This document shows positions 46,379 to 57,510 of a DNA stretch of 64,000 nucleotides, in pieces. The notes under the pieces were generated by a model, which saw nothing but the letters and a program-made list of their open reading frames with translations, was not told where the DNA came from and made no database searches. How positions within the stretch are numbered: position 1 is the stretch's first letter; every line of letters starts with the position of its first letter. A program made the position numbers and the translations under genes. Origin of the DNA: Ehretia macrophylla (Eukaryota; Streptophyta; Magnoliopsida; Boraginales; Ehretiaceae); contig CM075783.1 in NCBI GenBank assembly GCA_037974665.1, forward strand, positions 20,740,762-20,804,761, in the 5' to 3' direction.

Positions 46379-49300
46379 ACCTAGGACTTCACAATAATCC
46401 TATTATCAACTAAAGGGCATGTTGAAGTCTCCAAACTAGTAATACTCTATGTACAAGCCTTTAAAGGACCCTAATAATTAAATAGATGGAAGTCAACTAA
46501 ACTGTAGGGGAGACAATGACTACTTCTATAAGATTGACTAATCTTAACTACCCAAACAAATAGCCGTCGTGTTATTGGGTATAAGTGCAATATATTAAGC
46601 ACTATTTCTGTTTCTTGTCTCTTTGGTTGATAAGTAACTTTCTTTTCTTTAAGCCGAGTGGTCCGATGATATTGGGTGAAATAATCATGTTATATAAAGT
46701 ATTTGAGATATCATTAAACAATCTCTTTAGTCTTGTTTTGATTATTGAATTATTTTTGGTTCTATTTTACTTATTAAACTATTAATTAGGTATCATTTTG
46801 ATCATTTTGTCAATTATTCCGTTGAAATAACTAACTATAAAGGATAAAATTGTAATATCAATTATACAAAATTAATTTTTTTTCCCTCAAATTTAATTTA
46901 TTTACAAATTAACACTAATGAGTTAAAATTTCATAAAAATGACTACTTCTATAAGATTGAATATATAGATGGAAGTCGACTAAAACTGTAGGGGAGACAA
47001 TGACTACTTCTATAAGATTGACTAATCTTAATGACCCAAATAAATAGCCGTTGTGTTATTGGATAAAATGCAATATATTAAGCACTACATCTCTTTCTTT
47101 CTCTTTCCAAACCCCCTGCTTCTTGTCTCTTTGTGCATATGCTGGTAGTTGATAGGTAGTTAACTTGCTTTCTTTTTCTTAAGCCGAGTGGTCTGATGAT
47201 ATTAGGTGAAAATAATGATGTTATATCGTCTCGTGTTCTCACCCTACGTTCATACGATACAGAATATGACCCTTTTTCCTCCCTTATATATCCTGTGTTG
47301 ACGAAGTGATTTCAATTTTCAAGTGCGTCAAAGTGTAGATTAATATTTTAACGAATTGAAATCTATAGGATAAATTTTGTTTATTGATCTAAAGTATGCA
47401 ATGATTTGATGATTTGTCTCTAGTCTCTACTACTGTTTTTTGTATGTTTTCGTCCTCAAAGTTTACAAATATTCTATTTCTAATATTTTCTCCTTCAAAA
47501 GTTATGGGAAACAGTCATCCAAGGAGTAGTGCGCTTGTGCATTTTATAAGGTTACTGCAAATTTTTGGATGACTAAAACATTAAAAGGACCAACAATGAA
47601 ATACATTTAAAATTTGTGGTACTAAATTATGTAAAGAAGAACAAAGCATTTCAACTAGATTCAAATATTTAATATATTTTAGAAACTATACTTGTTGTTT
47701 GCACTAAACATTGCTGGCTAAACAAGATATATTATTCTTGTATATTACAAAAGAACACTATAGAATCTTTCATCAACGACTGAAGGACACAGCAAATTTT
47801 GTTGTGCTTCTACTTATAGAAGATATAACTTAATTATTAAATCATTAGATAAATAATTATCTAATTAGATTACAAGCCCTTTTATTTACACGTGGGCCAC
47901 TTAATTCTAACATTCTCACATTTGGCCATGTGACATCTGTTATGTTTAATAATACCATCATGGCGACAATCATATTATCTTAAATCTTTCTTGACATTGG
48001 CTACGTAAAATCATTATTAAGTAATAAACTAATGGGAGTTATGGTAGTTGTACGTCATTAATTTTGACATATTACCTTCTATGTACTACAACGTTAGCTC
48101 GTTACTCAATATTATCCATAATAAGAGGTAAATTAATAGTCCAACAATAATGTCTTCATTCGAGACTATATCTATTATCTTTCATCTATATCAATTATGT
48201 ATACTATATAGAAAACAAATAAATCAGAAACATAAAAGCGAGCTCAAAAGTATCAAGTCAATGAACTCTAATAAAGTCATGACATAAATCAACAATGACA
48301 TCAAATTATGTCCATTCTTTCAACATGCCCATTAAATGTTTGGATTTCAGAAGAAGGGCTTCTTTTTATAGCTCAAATGGCCTTCACATAAAACACGGTT
48401 TTTGCAGTTCTCTCTCTCTCTCTCTCTCTCTTTTTTGACTTTTTGCTTACGCGGGATTAAAAGTTGTGATTAATTTATTAGAGATTAAGGTTACCAGAAA
48501 CGCGGTTTGTTGACATGATCCATACATTTTATTGACGTGATAATAAGTAATTAAAAAAACAGTAATTCTAGAGTCTTATATTCATTGGCAAAACAATCGC
48601 AAAAAGCTGACCATATAAATGGCAGTACAACACTGAATAAAACTAATGCCTCAAACTTCTTATTAATAGCCACGTCTAAGCATTTTACTTGAAGACCTCA
48701 TGACAGTAAATAGTGTCGTTAATTTCTAGCTCACAAATGACCAAAAAACATAATTTTTCTAGCCGAAGATGTTTCGTTGCTTAAATTTACCTGGATTTTG
48801 ATAAGAGTAAATCACGGCGGTATACAATTTCTTTCTTTTTTCTTTTTTTGTGAAGAAATTGTATAACAGAAGGGGGATGAGAAGGTGGGTTGCTAAACGC
48901 CATGAGGTTCTGCAAGACCTCCAAATTTTGTACACAACAAAATTTTTCTAAGTTTAGATACCCTTTTCTGGTAAATATAAGCGTATATCAGGTTGAAAAA
49001 ATTGTTCTAAATGGAGTGATAAAACAAATTATGGATTATGTTAATGAATGTACTGTTAAACAATGCTTTATTTAAAGGAAAAGAATATGGAATAATTGTT
49101 TTTAAACGTAATCTGGAAATATTATGGAGACCATTTCTATCACAAATTAAATTTGGCCATTTTGTGTTTGAAGTTTCAAGATAAAAATAAAATTGCATTG
49201 ATATAAACTTTTCTCAGGGTCAGGTCAGGTTGATGAAATCAAAGACACGCAAATTTCCTAATCTTTGGTTGGTATTACAAATTCATAATACAATAGGGAA

Positions 49301-49590
49301 AATAGTATTATCCTATTAATCCACCAGATAAATGATAGAAAAGATGAAAAATAAGATCACTTTCAATAAAGCATCAATCTCGGGACCAAGCCTGACATGG
49401 ATTAGTAAAGGGTAGGGCTGTAAGATAGCTTTTTTCTTCTTAATTGTATATGCAACTTGACCTAATGAAGCTAAAAATCTAGCCGAGGTGTTTATAATTA
49501 AAAGATATTGCTCCTATGAGGATGGTGCGGCACTCAATGTGGTGGACCCCATCCCCACGAAATGTGGTAGTGTATGGAGATGGACTTGAG
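46349..49590 (+). repeat. Duplication block I, copy 3 (first part)
   Basis: It matches 3128-6390 with moderate differences. Near 46690-46700 a stretch corresponding to 3490-3537 is missing, and an extra 'tggctacgtaaaatcattatt' segment is present near 48000. A CT microsatellite lies at about 48407-48431. The match is interrupted at 49590 by a transposon and resumes at 51713. No gene is supported. Confidence 0.8.
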
Positions 49591-50003
49591 TCTGTTGTGG
49601 AAATCGTATACGAATCATACGATTTGATACGATTCAACAAAGAATTGATGCGAATCGAATGAGAGAATCGTGAATCAATATGAATCGTATATGAATCGTA
49701 TCGAATTATAATGAATCGTACAATTCACTGAATCATTCACGATTTAGCCACACTCACAAACTGCAACTTGTTTGCATATCCTGCTTTGTTGTTGCGCTCA
49801 TTAATAACTCATTGAAAAAAAAAAGAGCCAAAGCAAGAGTTGAAACGGCAAAACGTGAAAGTGATTAGAATGATGACCTTGGTGATCAACATTGCAAATT
49901 GGAGAGAATCCGCAGATTGACCAACCGCGTGCTTTCGGTTTGAGTTTTTCTTTTTCGTTTTTTTTTTTTTGGTTTGTTGCTACTGCTTCGAAATAAGTTC
50001 TCA

Positions 50004-50960
50004 GGTAAATAGTATCGTAACTCCCTATGGTTTACCTAAAGTGCACAACACCTCCCTATAGTATTAAAACTGCACCGGACCCTCCTGTAGTTTAAAAAAA
50101 ATAGCACCACAATCCCCTCCGTCAATAAATCCGTTAGTTTTAACGGCATGTGAGGTACACGTGCCTCCCATGCAACTTTGGCTGGTTTTCAATAATTTTT
50201 TCAATAAAATATATGGGTTAATTGACAAAAAAACCCTTTACAACACAAAAAAAAAAAAAAAAACAGCAACAAACAGTAACAAATTCATCGTCCCCAACTG
50301 AATATATATATATATTTTTGGGTTTGGTACACACAAACCCCACCCCACCCCACCCCACCCCTTGGCGGAACCCACCCCCCCAGCCCCGTCAAGACCCACC
50401 ACCCCACCCCCAAACCCCAGTATGTATGTGTATATGTATTATCTATATACATATATATATATATTTTTTTTGGGTTTGGTGTGCGTGTGTATATATATAT
50501 ATACATACACACAAACCCCACCCCCCTCCCTCGGCGGAACACACCCCCCAGTCCCGTGGAAACCACCCCACCCCCCACCCCCAAACCCCAGTATGTATGT
50601 GTATATATTTGTATGTGTATATGTATTATATATATATACATATTTGTTTTTTTTTCTTTTGGGTTTGGTGTGTGTGTGTATATATATGTTATATATTATC
50701 ATTATTTTTTTTTGGTGTGGTGTGTGTATATATATTATATAATTTTTTGGTAAAGAAAAAGGAAAAAATACAGGAAAAAAAATGAATTGAGGGTATTTAA
50801 GTCATTTCACATTTTCTGTTATAAAATTTGACGGAAAAGAGACGGAGGGGCACGTGTGCCACTTTTTCAAACCACAGGGGAGTCCGGTGCACTTTTGAAA
50901 CCACGGGGGGATTTTGTGCACTTTAGGTAAACCATAAGAGGCTATGGTGCTATTTACCCT
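50004..50960. mobile_element. Inverted-repeat element nested in the hAT-like insertion
   Basis: Long terminal inverted repeats: left (about 50004-50160) 'ggtaaatagta.cgta', 'tatggtttacctaaagtgcaca'; right (about 50820-50960) 'tgtgcactttaggtaaacca' and 'ggtgctatttacc'. The arms both contain 'gcaccggac' and 'cacgtg.c'. Flanking taagttct and taaattct may be a degenerate target duplication. The interior is a low-complexity array of C-rich and TGTATA units, not coding despite open frames on both strands. The 46.1-46.2 kb debris looks like the end of a related element. Confidence 0.65.
50318..50745. repeat. Tandem C-rich and TGTATA-rich array
   Basis: A unit of roughly 150-190 bases is repeated two and a half times: 'ttgggtttggt', a C-rich block ('acaaaccccacccc', 'ggcgga', 'ccccaaaccccagtatgtatg') and a TATA/TGTG tract. 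Copies start near 50318, 50468 and 50659 (the last partial). All open frames here (for example 50222-50785) are products of this composition. Confidence 0.75.
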
Positions 50961-51375
50961 AAATTCTTTGCTGCTTTGGAGTTCTTATTGCTGCCCAATC
51001 ATTCTCGTCTTGCATTCTGGTTTGGATATTGTTTTCATACGGCAGACTATTGTTTCGGCTTTTCAATTTGTTGGATTTCTCGTCTTTCTTGTTGATTATC
51101 ATCATGTTCAAGTCCAAGAAGCAACTGAATGCTGCAAAGAAATGACAGTAACTAGGAAGGCAAGGACACTAAGAAGAAAATGGATAGGAAGAATGGGACT
51201 CCAGACAAAGTGATATAACGGATGTCCAAGCTAACTTATCATTTAGAAAGCAAAAAAATATTACTGATGTCCAAACTAACTTATCATTTAGAAACCAAAG
51301 AAATATTAGGCATCAGACACAAAAACCAAATTATATTTGCTTGTTTTATTTTATTCTTTATCACAAGCAATGGTA

Positions 51376-51376
<1 letters not shown>

Positions 51377-51442
<66 letters not shown>

Positions 51443-51448
51443 TTTTTT
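51377..51448. repeat. TA microsatellite followed by poly-T
   Basis: An uninterrupted TA array (about 51377-51425) is followed by about 24 T. It explains the Ile/Tyr- and Phe-repeat open frames on both strands. Confidence 0.9.
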
Positions 51449-51712
51449 AGATTCACAAGCAATCATATGTAGTCTTTGTAGTTTGGACATAAAATTGCTT
51501 TGAAATTTAGTTTGCAAGATAGTGATTATTAGAAAAGTAACAAAAAATATATATCAATATTCATTCAAAAGAAGAATTTTAACTAAAAACTGTTAGTAGA
51601 AACATAATATATCAAATTAATCTAGTTTTAAATTTGTAACCGAATCGATACGATTCACGATTTAAAAAAATAATATTTTGATTTACGATATAATTCACGA
51701 TTCGACAACTAT

Positions 51713-52200
51713 GAACTTGACTAACATATATGAGTCTCTCCCATAATAAAATTGTTCAGATGTTTGTCCTAAGACATTTGAAAGTGACATAAAAGATAAG
51801 AGAACTTCAAGTTGGTCCGTTGGTAATAGTCATTTGGAAGTTTCCATTAGGTGCAGATTTATTGGAGAATTGGTAATAGCGTGGAAGTCCAATGGTCGTA
51901 TTTATGGAAAAAGTGAAGTAGATTTGAGTGGAAGTTAGTAGGATGAGATGCTTTTTCACTTAATTGTTGAAAATCATAAGTCTTCAACAACTAACCAAAA
52001 AAAAAAACAAAAAAAAAAGTCTTCAACAGTCTTCTTTTTCTTTTCAGACTTCTGTTTCTTCTTCCTTTCCTTCTTTTGGGAAAAGATTAACTGAATTAAT
52101 ACAACAAAGTCCAATAATTAACTTTTGACTAGCTACATAAACGATGAATTTGAAGTGATAGAGTTGACTAAACCAAGGACGAAGTGTGTGTTTGATAATA
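51713..52200 (+). repeat. Duplication block I, copy 3 (second part)
   Basis: It resumes at 'acttgactaacatatatgagtct' and matches 6385-6850 until about 52200, where homology ends. Confidence 0.8.
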
Positions 52201-52385
52201 TAGAGCTTGTGACTGTGGGAGGGTTTGGATTTTTTTTTGTGTAAAAGATCCGTCGCATTGTAATGGTTAATGTTGAGTATTTTCTAGTTTCTTGGGTTGT
52301 GGACGTAGACAGAGGGCCAATCTACCTTAAAATATCGTGTGTTAATTCTACTGCATTGTGTGCTCTCGGTGAGTGCATGTGTGAT
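52201..52385 (+). mobile_element. Copia-type LTR fragment
   Basis: 'tgttgagtattttctag', 'ggttgtggacgtag', 'accttaaaatatcgtgtg' and 'ttgtgtgctc' have the order seen in plant copia LTRs and resemble the complement of 16480-16540. Only a fragment remains, at the join between blocks I and II. Confidence 0.4.
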
Positions 52386-52793
52386 CCAAAAATTTATAAT
52401 ATAACCAAATCAGTATTATTGAACGAAATCAGTAGTATTCATTGCAAGAAATCAATACAATGAATAACTTAAATGGATTATTGTATTTAAAATATTTCCT
52501 TAGCGCAACACAAAAACATGATATCACTTCTTGAAAATTGTTAACTATCCTTCTTAGGATATGAAAATATTTAAGATTTAGGGTATTTTCAACGAAAATA
52601 CAACACATGAATAATGCCAATTACTTTATTGACATTGGTGCAGCTTATTGTTGTTATTGATGGGATATGACTTTCAATATAAAAGGTACCTTTTATGTCC
52701 TTCAACTTAAGAATATTATTAGCAAATATTAAAAATATAATGAGAGTAAAAATTATTAATTCTCGTAAATATATTCTTTGATGTATACTATAT

Positions 52794-53604
52794 TTTTTTT
52801 TTTGGCAAAGGAGGGACGACATCCTCCAAAATTTTATTAATATCAAAAAAAGAAAGTACAAAAGTGGAGGGGGACGTAAGGCCTAATCTCCACAGGAGGA
52901 TGGGGGACTTACGTACCCTGTCGTCCAGTCTAAACTAGAAGGGCACAAAACCGCCACTTCTTACAAAAGAACCTAGCCAAAAGATCAAGTTGAAAAATGG
53001 AAAAATGCAACCATCTTTCCAAAAACCCAAGATCATAAAGTACAAGATAAAAGTCTATCTAATCCTAAAATGAGGTAAGTTTGCCTTTTCGGTGCAAACC
53101 ATACCTTTAAGAATCTTAAAATCATGCAAATTGTAGAAACAAGTCATCGACGAAGCATGAGCTCCCAAATTAGGAAGGAAATCTGCTGGTTGGTTTCCCT
53201 CCCGAAATATATGAGAAATGCAGGCATGTAAATCAACCATGAGTTTTCTAGCCTTTCTGAGATCATAACAAAGATCCCATGGCCCCCTGCTACCCGAGTT
53301 AATGAGGTTGACGATGCTCTGGGCATCCATTTCAATCCAAATATTATGAAAACCATTATCTTTACACACTTCAAGACCTATCACCAATGCCAACAGTTCC
53401 GCTTTAAATGAGTTATTGCAATCAAAAGGACAAAAGAAAGCAAGAACAAAGTCACCTTTCCAGTTTCGAATTATACCACCTCCCCCTGCAAGGTTCAAGT
53501 TCGCATGGAAACTTCCATCAATATTCATTTTAAAATAATTTTCTCTTGTTTTTCTCCAGTAAACAGCTTTGGTTAAAGGCTTCTGATCATTAACATAAAA
53601 ACAA
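52794..53604 (-). mobile_element. 5'-truncated LINE insertion with target duplication
   Basis: A perfect 10-base direct repeat tatactatat (52784-52793 and 53605-53614) flanks the element. On the minus strand it ends in a poly-A tail (the T-run at 52794-52803), as expected of a LINE. It carries only the last part of an ORF2-like frame, so it is heavily 5'-truncated. The pre-insertion sequence is preserved at 22700-22740 and 32850-32880. Confidence 0.8.
53055..53528 (-). pseudogene. RNase H-like domain of the LINE
   Basis: A frame of 157 codons with the RNase H-like fold signature (RVT_3, PF13456): NIDGS with the first Asp (residue 3), KAELLAL with the Glu (about 43), EMDAQSIVNLI with the second Asp (about 67) and REGNQPADFL with the final Asp (about 119). 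In plant LINEs this domain degrades the RNA strand of the RNA/DNA hybrid. All four acidic positions look present, but the frame lacks the reverse transcriptase and a start context, so it is a dead fragment. Confidence 0.75.
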
Positions 53605-54049
53605 TATACTATATCGTTTAATTAGTACTCTCTTCAATGAAAAGAAAAAGGCCTATAGAAAGAATATTATTATTGCTCATACTTGGGCCCTTTGTCCTGT
53701 ACATATGTCATCTTCATCGATCACTCTATAGTCTCAAATAAACACTTGTTGCGCTTCGTTTTCGCCATTCATCAAAAGCTGAAGCCCCTTTATTCTTTTC
53801 TTCATCGAATGGGTAAAGTCATGTGAAGCTCTTCAATTAAATGGAAATTAATAGGCAGTTTATTAGTCCATTATAGCTTCAGTGAGATTTTTACTGCCAG
53901 TTTTGGTGGTCAATTTTTCACGCTGAAAACGTAACTTTTACAGGCACTGCTGCGAAACTTCCTGTAAAACTCCGCGTCTTCGTGTTTACCGCGTATCTCA
54001 ATTTTTTTTTTTTAGAAAAAAAAAAAGAGAGAAAAACCAGAAAGTGTAT

Positions 54050-54093
54050 AAACTGTGTCTGCTGTCAATGCCATTTTCTGAGCTATTAAAAAG
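54050..54093 (+). promoter_or_regulatory. Promoter of copy F
   Basis: AAACTGTGTCTG (54050-54061) and ctattaaaaag (54083-54093) align with the gene C promoter. The TATA box has one change and is followed by T10 and G18 runs. Confidence 0.5.
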
Positions 54094-54180
54094 AGGCCCC
54101 TTTTTTTTTTGGGGGGGGGGGGGGGGGGAGGGGGAGGTGGAAGAAAAAAAAAAGAGAGGCCCTTCACCAATTAACAAGAT

Positions 54181-54474
54181 ACGCGGTTACGCAGTTTCAC
54201 CCTCCAAGAGCTTGGGCAAAAAGAAAATGGAAAGGAAGAAGGAAGCAGAGATGATCAGCTTATTCATACATTATACCATCTCTATTTCCGACTGTGCAAG
54301 GAAGAAGAAAAAGGAAAGGGAGAGCAGACGACGAATAAGTACCAAATTGCCTTGGGTTTGTATCAAGTTTTATGTTTGTTGCACAAAAAGGAAAAAAGAA
54401 AAAGAGAAAGGAAAGGAAGTAGAAGAAACTGGAAAAGAGGTGGTAATAAAAGAAGCTCAATTAATTATTAGATT
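54181..54474 (+). pseudogene. Family copy F, C-terminal tail fragment
   Basis: It encodes FTLQELGQKENG, QLIHTLYHLYFRLCKEEEKGKGEQ, NKYQIALGLYQVLCLLHKK and, after a frame change in the Lys-rich run, KGKEVEETGKEVVIKEAQLIIRF. This corresponds to gene C residues about 426-520. All membrane segments are missing: the leader 'gaggcccttcaccaatta' is joined directly to the tail. The right edge is cut by the gypsy LTR at 54475. Its 'VLCLLHKK' stretch resembles gene A (LVFFLLQKK) more than gene C, which lacks it. Confidence 0.75.
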
Positions 54475-56520
54475 TGTCACGACCCCAAATTTTAGCAAGT
54501 AAAATCTGGAAACGAGACTGCCGCGAACCTAAAAAGGGTATATCCTCCCTAAGCGCGCAAGACACTAATTCTAAATGTTCCAATGTAAAACTAAGACCAC
54601 CAGTAGAACAATAACTTGCAGAGCAACTAAACCAACATAATACAAATATAATATATGCGAATCTCCAACATAAAATTTTGGAATAAACTCCCCAAATTAC
54701 AATGAGATCATAGAGAATACTATGGTAATAACAATACAAAAACATCAAAACACAAGAAAATATCCTAATACCCTTGCTAAAATATCCAACCACACAAAAA
54801 TATCCAAAGAGGCAAACAACTCTCATTTATTAATCAATAATCTAAGAACTTGAAACGAAGATCACTATCTAACGTCAAGATAGTCTCCTACCCATAACTT
54901 TGCAAAAGACCTATTCTTCACATGCTCAAAATAAGGTTTAACGAAAAGAATGAGATAAAAATCTCAGTAAGTGTGAAGATCCCCCAAAAATAACATGGGA
55001 CCTTTACAATAAAAATATATATGGACAACAATATAGTAATGAAATGAGACGAAAGGAATCCAATAATCATGCAATATAACTAAGTATGAACTAACAAAAT
55101 GTATAGTCATGCCAAAAATCCAGAATTTAATCTGTCGTAGTACAAAAATGTTGTGCCAAAATTCAAAACTCAAAAACTCATCAGACCACTATACCAAAAC
55201 TCAAACATGGTTATGGCTACAATTGGTAGCATAGTCTAAAGATGGTTAGATGCGTTCAACCATCACAAGCGAAAGGGGATCCCAACGAAAAGATTGTGCA
55301 CAATCCCAAAACTCAGTGTATGTCAAGCTCCACTGAGAGAGGATTCAAATCTCGCTATACCTGCTAACTAGGTCACAGCCCCAAAATATGGCACAAGTGG
55401 TCCAAAGTAGTTCATATCAAGTCTCAATAAAAATGTCGAAACCTTCATAAAAGTACATACAAATATACACCAATTGGTCCCAAGTTTTTTTTTCTTTTGT
55501 TTTGAAAGCAGAATAACAGTTAGGTTTTGAAAGAAAATAACTATTTCTTGAAAATAAATAACTTGTCAATCTTTATGCAAAATAGAGTAAATATATATAT
55601 TTTTTTATATTAAAGAGCAACAAGAAGGTCACTGCTTGGCCTATCGTTGGTCACAAAAAAAGGATGAGTAGTGACCTGGTCACTATTCACGTGAATAATG
55701 AGTACATGTACAATTCACTGTTTTTTTTTTTTTAAGAATCTATTTTAAGAACTATAGATGCTATGCAGACAGATGGGAGAAATAAGACATTTTAATAAAA
55801 TATAACAAGAATACTACTGCTAGTAAAAGGGACATAACTCTCTCATGCATTCGATCTAAACTTCACATGAATCATAACAAAATTATTGTTAACCAAAAAA
55901 AATTCAATACATCCAAGAAAATAATATTTTAGTAACTTTATAAATCAATTTTATTTCAAACTCACAAATCATAACTCTAAAAGTTAAACGATATTAGGTA
56001 ATGAAAAAATAAGTCTTTCTACTTACCTCTTGTCCAGCAATTAAACCTAACAAATTCTAAGTTTGAAGAACACGACCTTTCACAAGATTCCTTACCTTCA
56101 AAAAAACACATGAACACATTCTATTACAATCTCCCATCAACATAGGTTACGCACTCTAACGCATATTTTATTGTGAAAAACCTACAATAAACTATTAATA
56201 AAGATGTGACTTAGGTTCTTCCCAATTAACCCTCCCGGTTTCTCTTAAAGCTGCTTCCTGTATAATATTTTGCACCCAAGTTTTCTTCCTTTTTTGAGCA
56301 TTTGATATGAGGTTTAGGGAGAGAGTGTTAGGATTCTGCTAATACATTAAACGTATTTTTTCTTTCTTTCAATGAGGGTCTTATGTTGTAACTGATAACC
56401 CCCACTAGTAGGATAAGCCCACTATTTTAGTCTGAGTGGGAAACATACTCCACCAAAATAGGCCCATTATTCATTTATTTATTTATATCTATATATACTT
56501 TTTTTTTTTGGGTCATTACA
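54475..56520 (-). mobile_element. Gypsy-type 3' LTR
   Basis: On the minus strand it starts TGTAATGACCC (plus strand gggtcattaca, ending 56520) and ends GGGGTCGTGACA (plus strand tgtcacgacccc, from 54475), a standard plant gypsy LTR pair of ends. Just outside the start the minus strand reads cttttgggggaaaaa, a polypurine tract, preceded by an 'aggacaaaact' stretch. This is therefore the 3' LTR of a minus-strand element whose interior lies to the right. It is about 2.05 kb long. Small open frames within it are not genes. Confidence 0.75.
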
Positions 56521-57510
56521 TTTTTCCCCCAAAAGAAAAGTTTTGTCCTCGAAACTTAATTTTCCATCATTTCCTTAAAGTCACAAATTATTCGGTGATA
56601 TGTCTTTCTCATATTTTGAGTAGCCTCTGTCGCTGGACGTTCTCAAAAAAAAAAAAAATTGCCCCTAAATATTATCCTCATTAATGTCAACAATAATAAC
56701 AATAACAATGTCATCTTAGATGCTTGAAGCTTTCAGTCAAATTCTTAGTGTGTCACAAATTGTATTTTCACAGAAATAAATGGCACAAAAATGACAAGTC
56801 AGAACCTTGGAATTTCTTCTCCAGAATATTGAGACCCCAAACATCTATAATCTTAACTTTGAGGAACGCTAACTTGAATTCCTTAATACCCACTATAATA
56901 AAGAACTAACAAAAGAAAAAAAAATTATTCTCCACAAGCATCAGATGCTTTATGGAATCTAAATATTTGTTCCATTCAACATATTTTTCCACTATTCTCT
57001 CCAAAGTGTTAACATCTGAAAACAGATCACCAAAAACTATTTCATGACAAAGGAAATGTGCATTTCTCACAATTATAATATAATTACTGGCAATCATGGA
57101 AGACAATTTTTGTTTTCTTCTCTTCACCAATTATCAAACGCATACTGTCCTATTTACCTCGCTAAGATAGATCAACACAAAATATATATGGTTAACACCT
57201 GAGCAAAATTTTTATTTAATTTTTTTTAAAAACTACATAATGTGAAGACCATGCCATGCAAATCCTGCAACTATATCTCATGCTACTTTCTCTTCTTTTC
57301 AAAAGTCACTTTTGACAAAAACTACTTGTATCCTGTCAGCGAGACGAAACGGTTAATATCCTCATTTCTTTATACAAGATTCTAAAATCATACAATAGCA
57401 ATACTACATATCTCGATTGAACTAGATCACAAGTTTGAACCTACTCAAGCGCGCTAAGCCTATAGCTCAATATCTTAGGCCTGATTATAGGATCATAAAC
57501 CAATTGCTTC
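56521..57510 (-). mobile_element. Truncated interior of the gypsy element
   Basis: It follows the polypurine tract and should be the 3' end of the element's interior. No pol or integrase motif is recognised in either strand; the open frame 56906-57130 is not identified. It stops at 57510, where block I copy 4 begins without a second LTR. Confidence 0.45.

Larger units (their letters stand above)
49591..51712. mobile_element. hAT-like insertion, about 2.1 kb, with nested element
   Basis: It interrupts block I. The flanks ggacttga (49583-49590) and gaacttga (51713-51720) form an 8-base duplication with one mismatch, the hAT size. The ends are imperfect inverted repeats (left ctgttgtggaaatcgta; complement of right tagttgtcgaatcgt). 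Subterminal regions are full of 'gaatcgta' and 'cgattc' motifs on both strands. No transposase frame is seen. Assignment to hAT is an inference from duplication length and end shape. Confidence 0.55.
52386..54180 (+). repeat. Duplication block II, copy 3
   Basis: It matches 22027-23210 but lacks the inverted R1 unit and is interrupted by the LINE at 52794-53604. The promoter region (53800-54100) is well preserved up to the TATA-like box, after which a poly-T and poly-G tract intervenes. Confidence 0.75.

Noticed and set aside
50222..50785. Long open frame (187 codons) on the + strand with overlapping frames on the minus strand.
   Set aside because: It lies wholly in C-rich and TGTATA simple repeats inside a transposon; the Pro/His/Tyr/Ile composition is an artefact.
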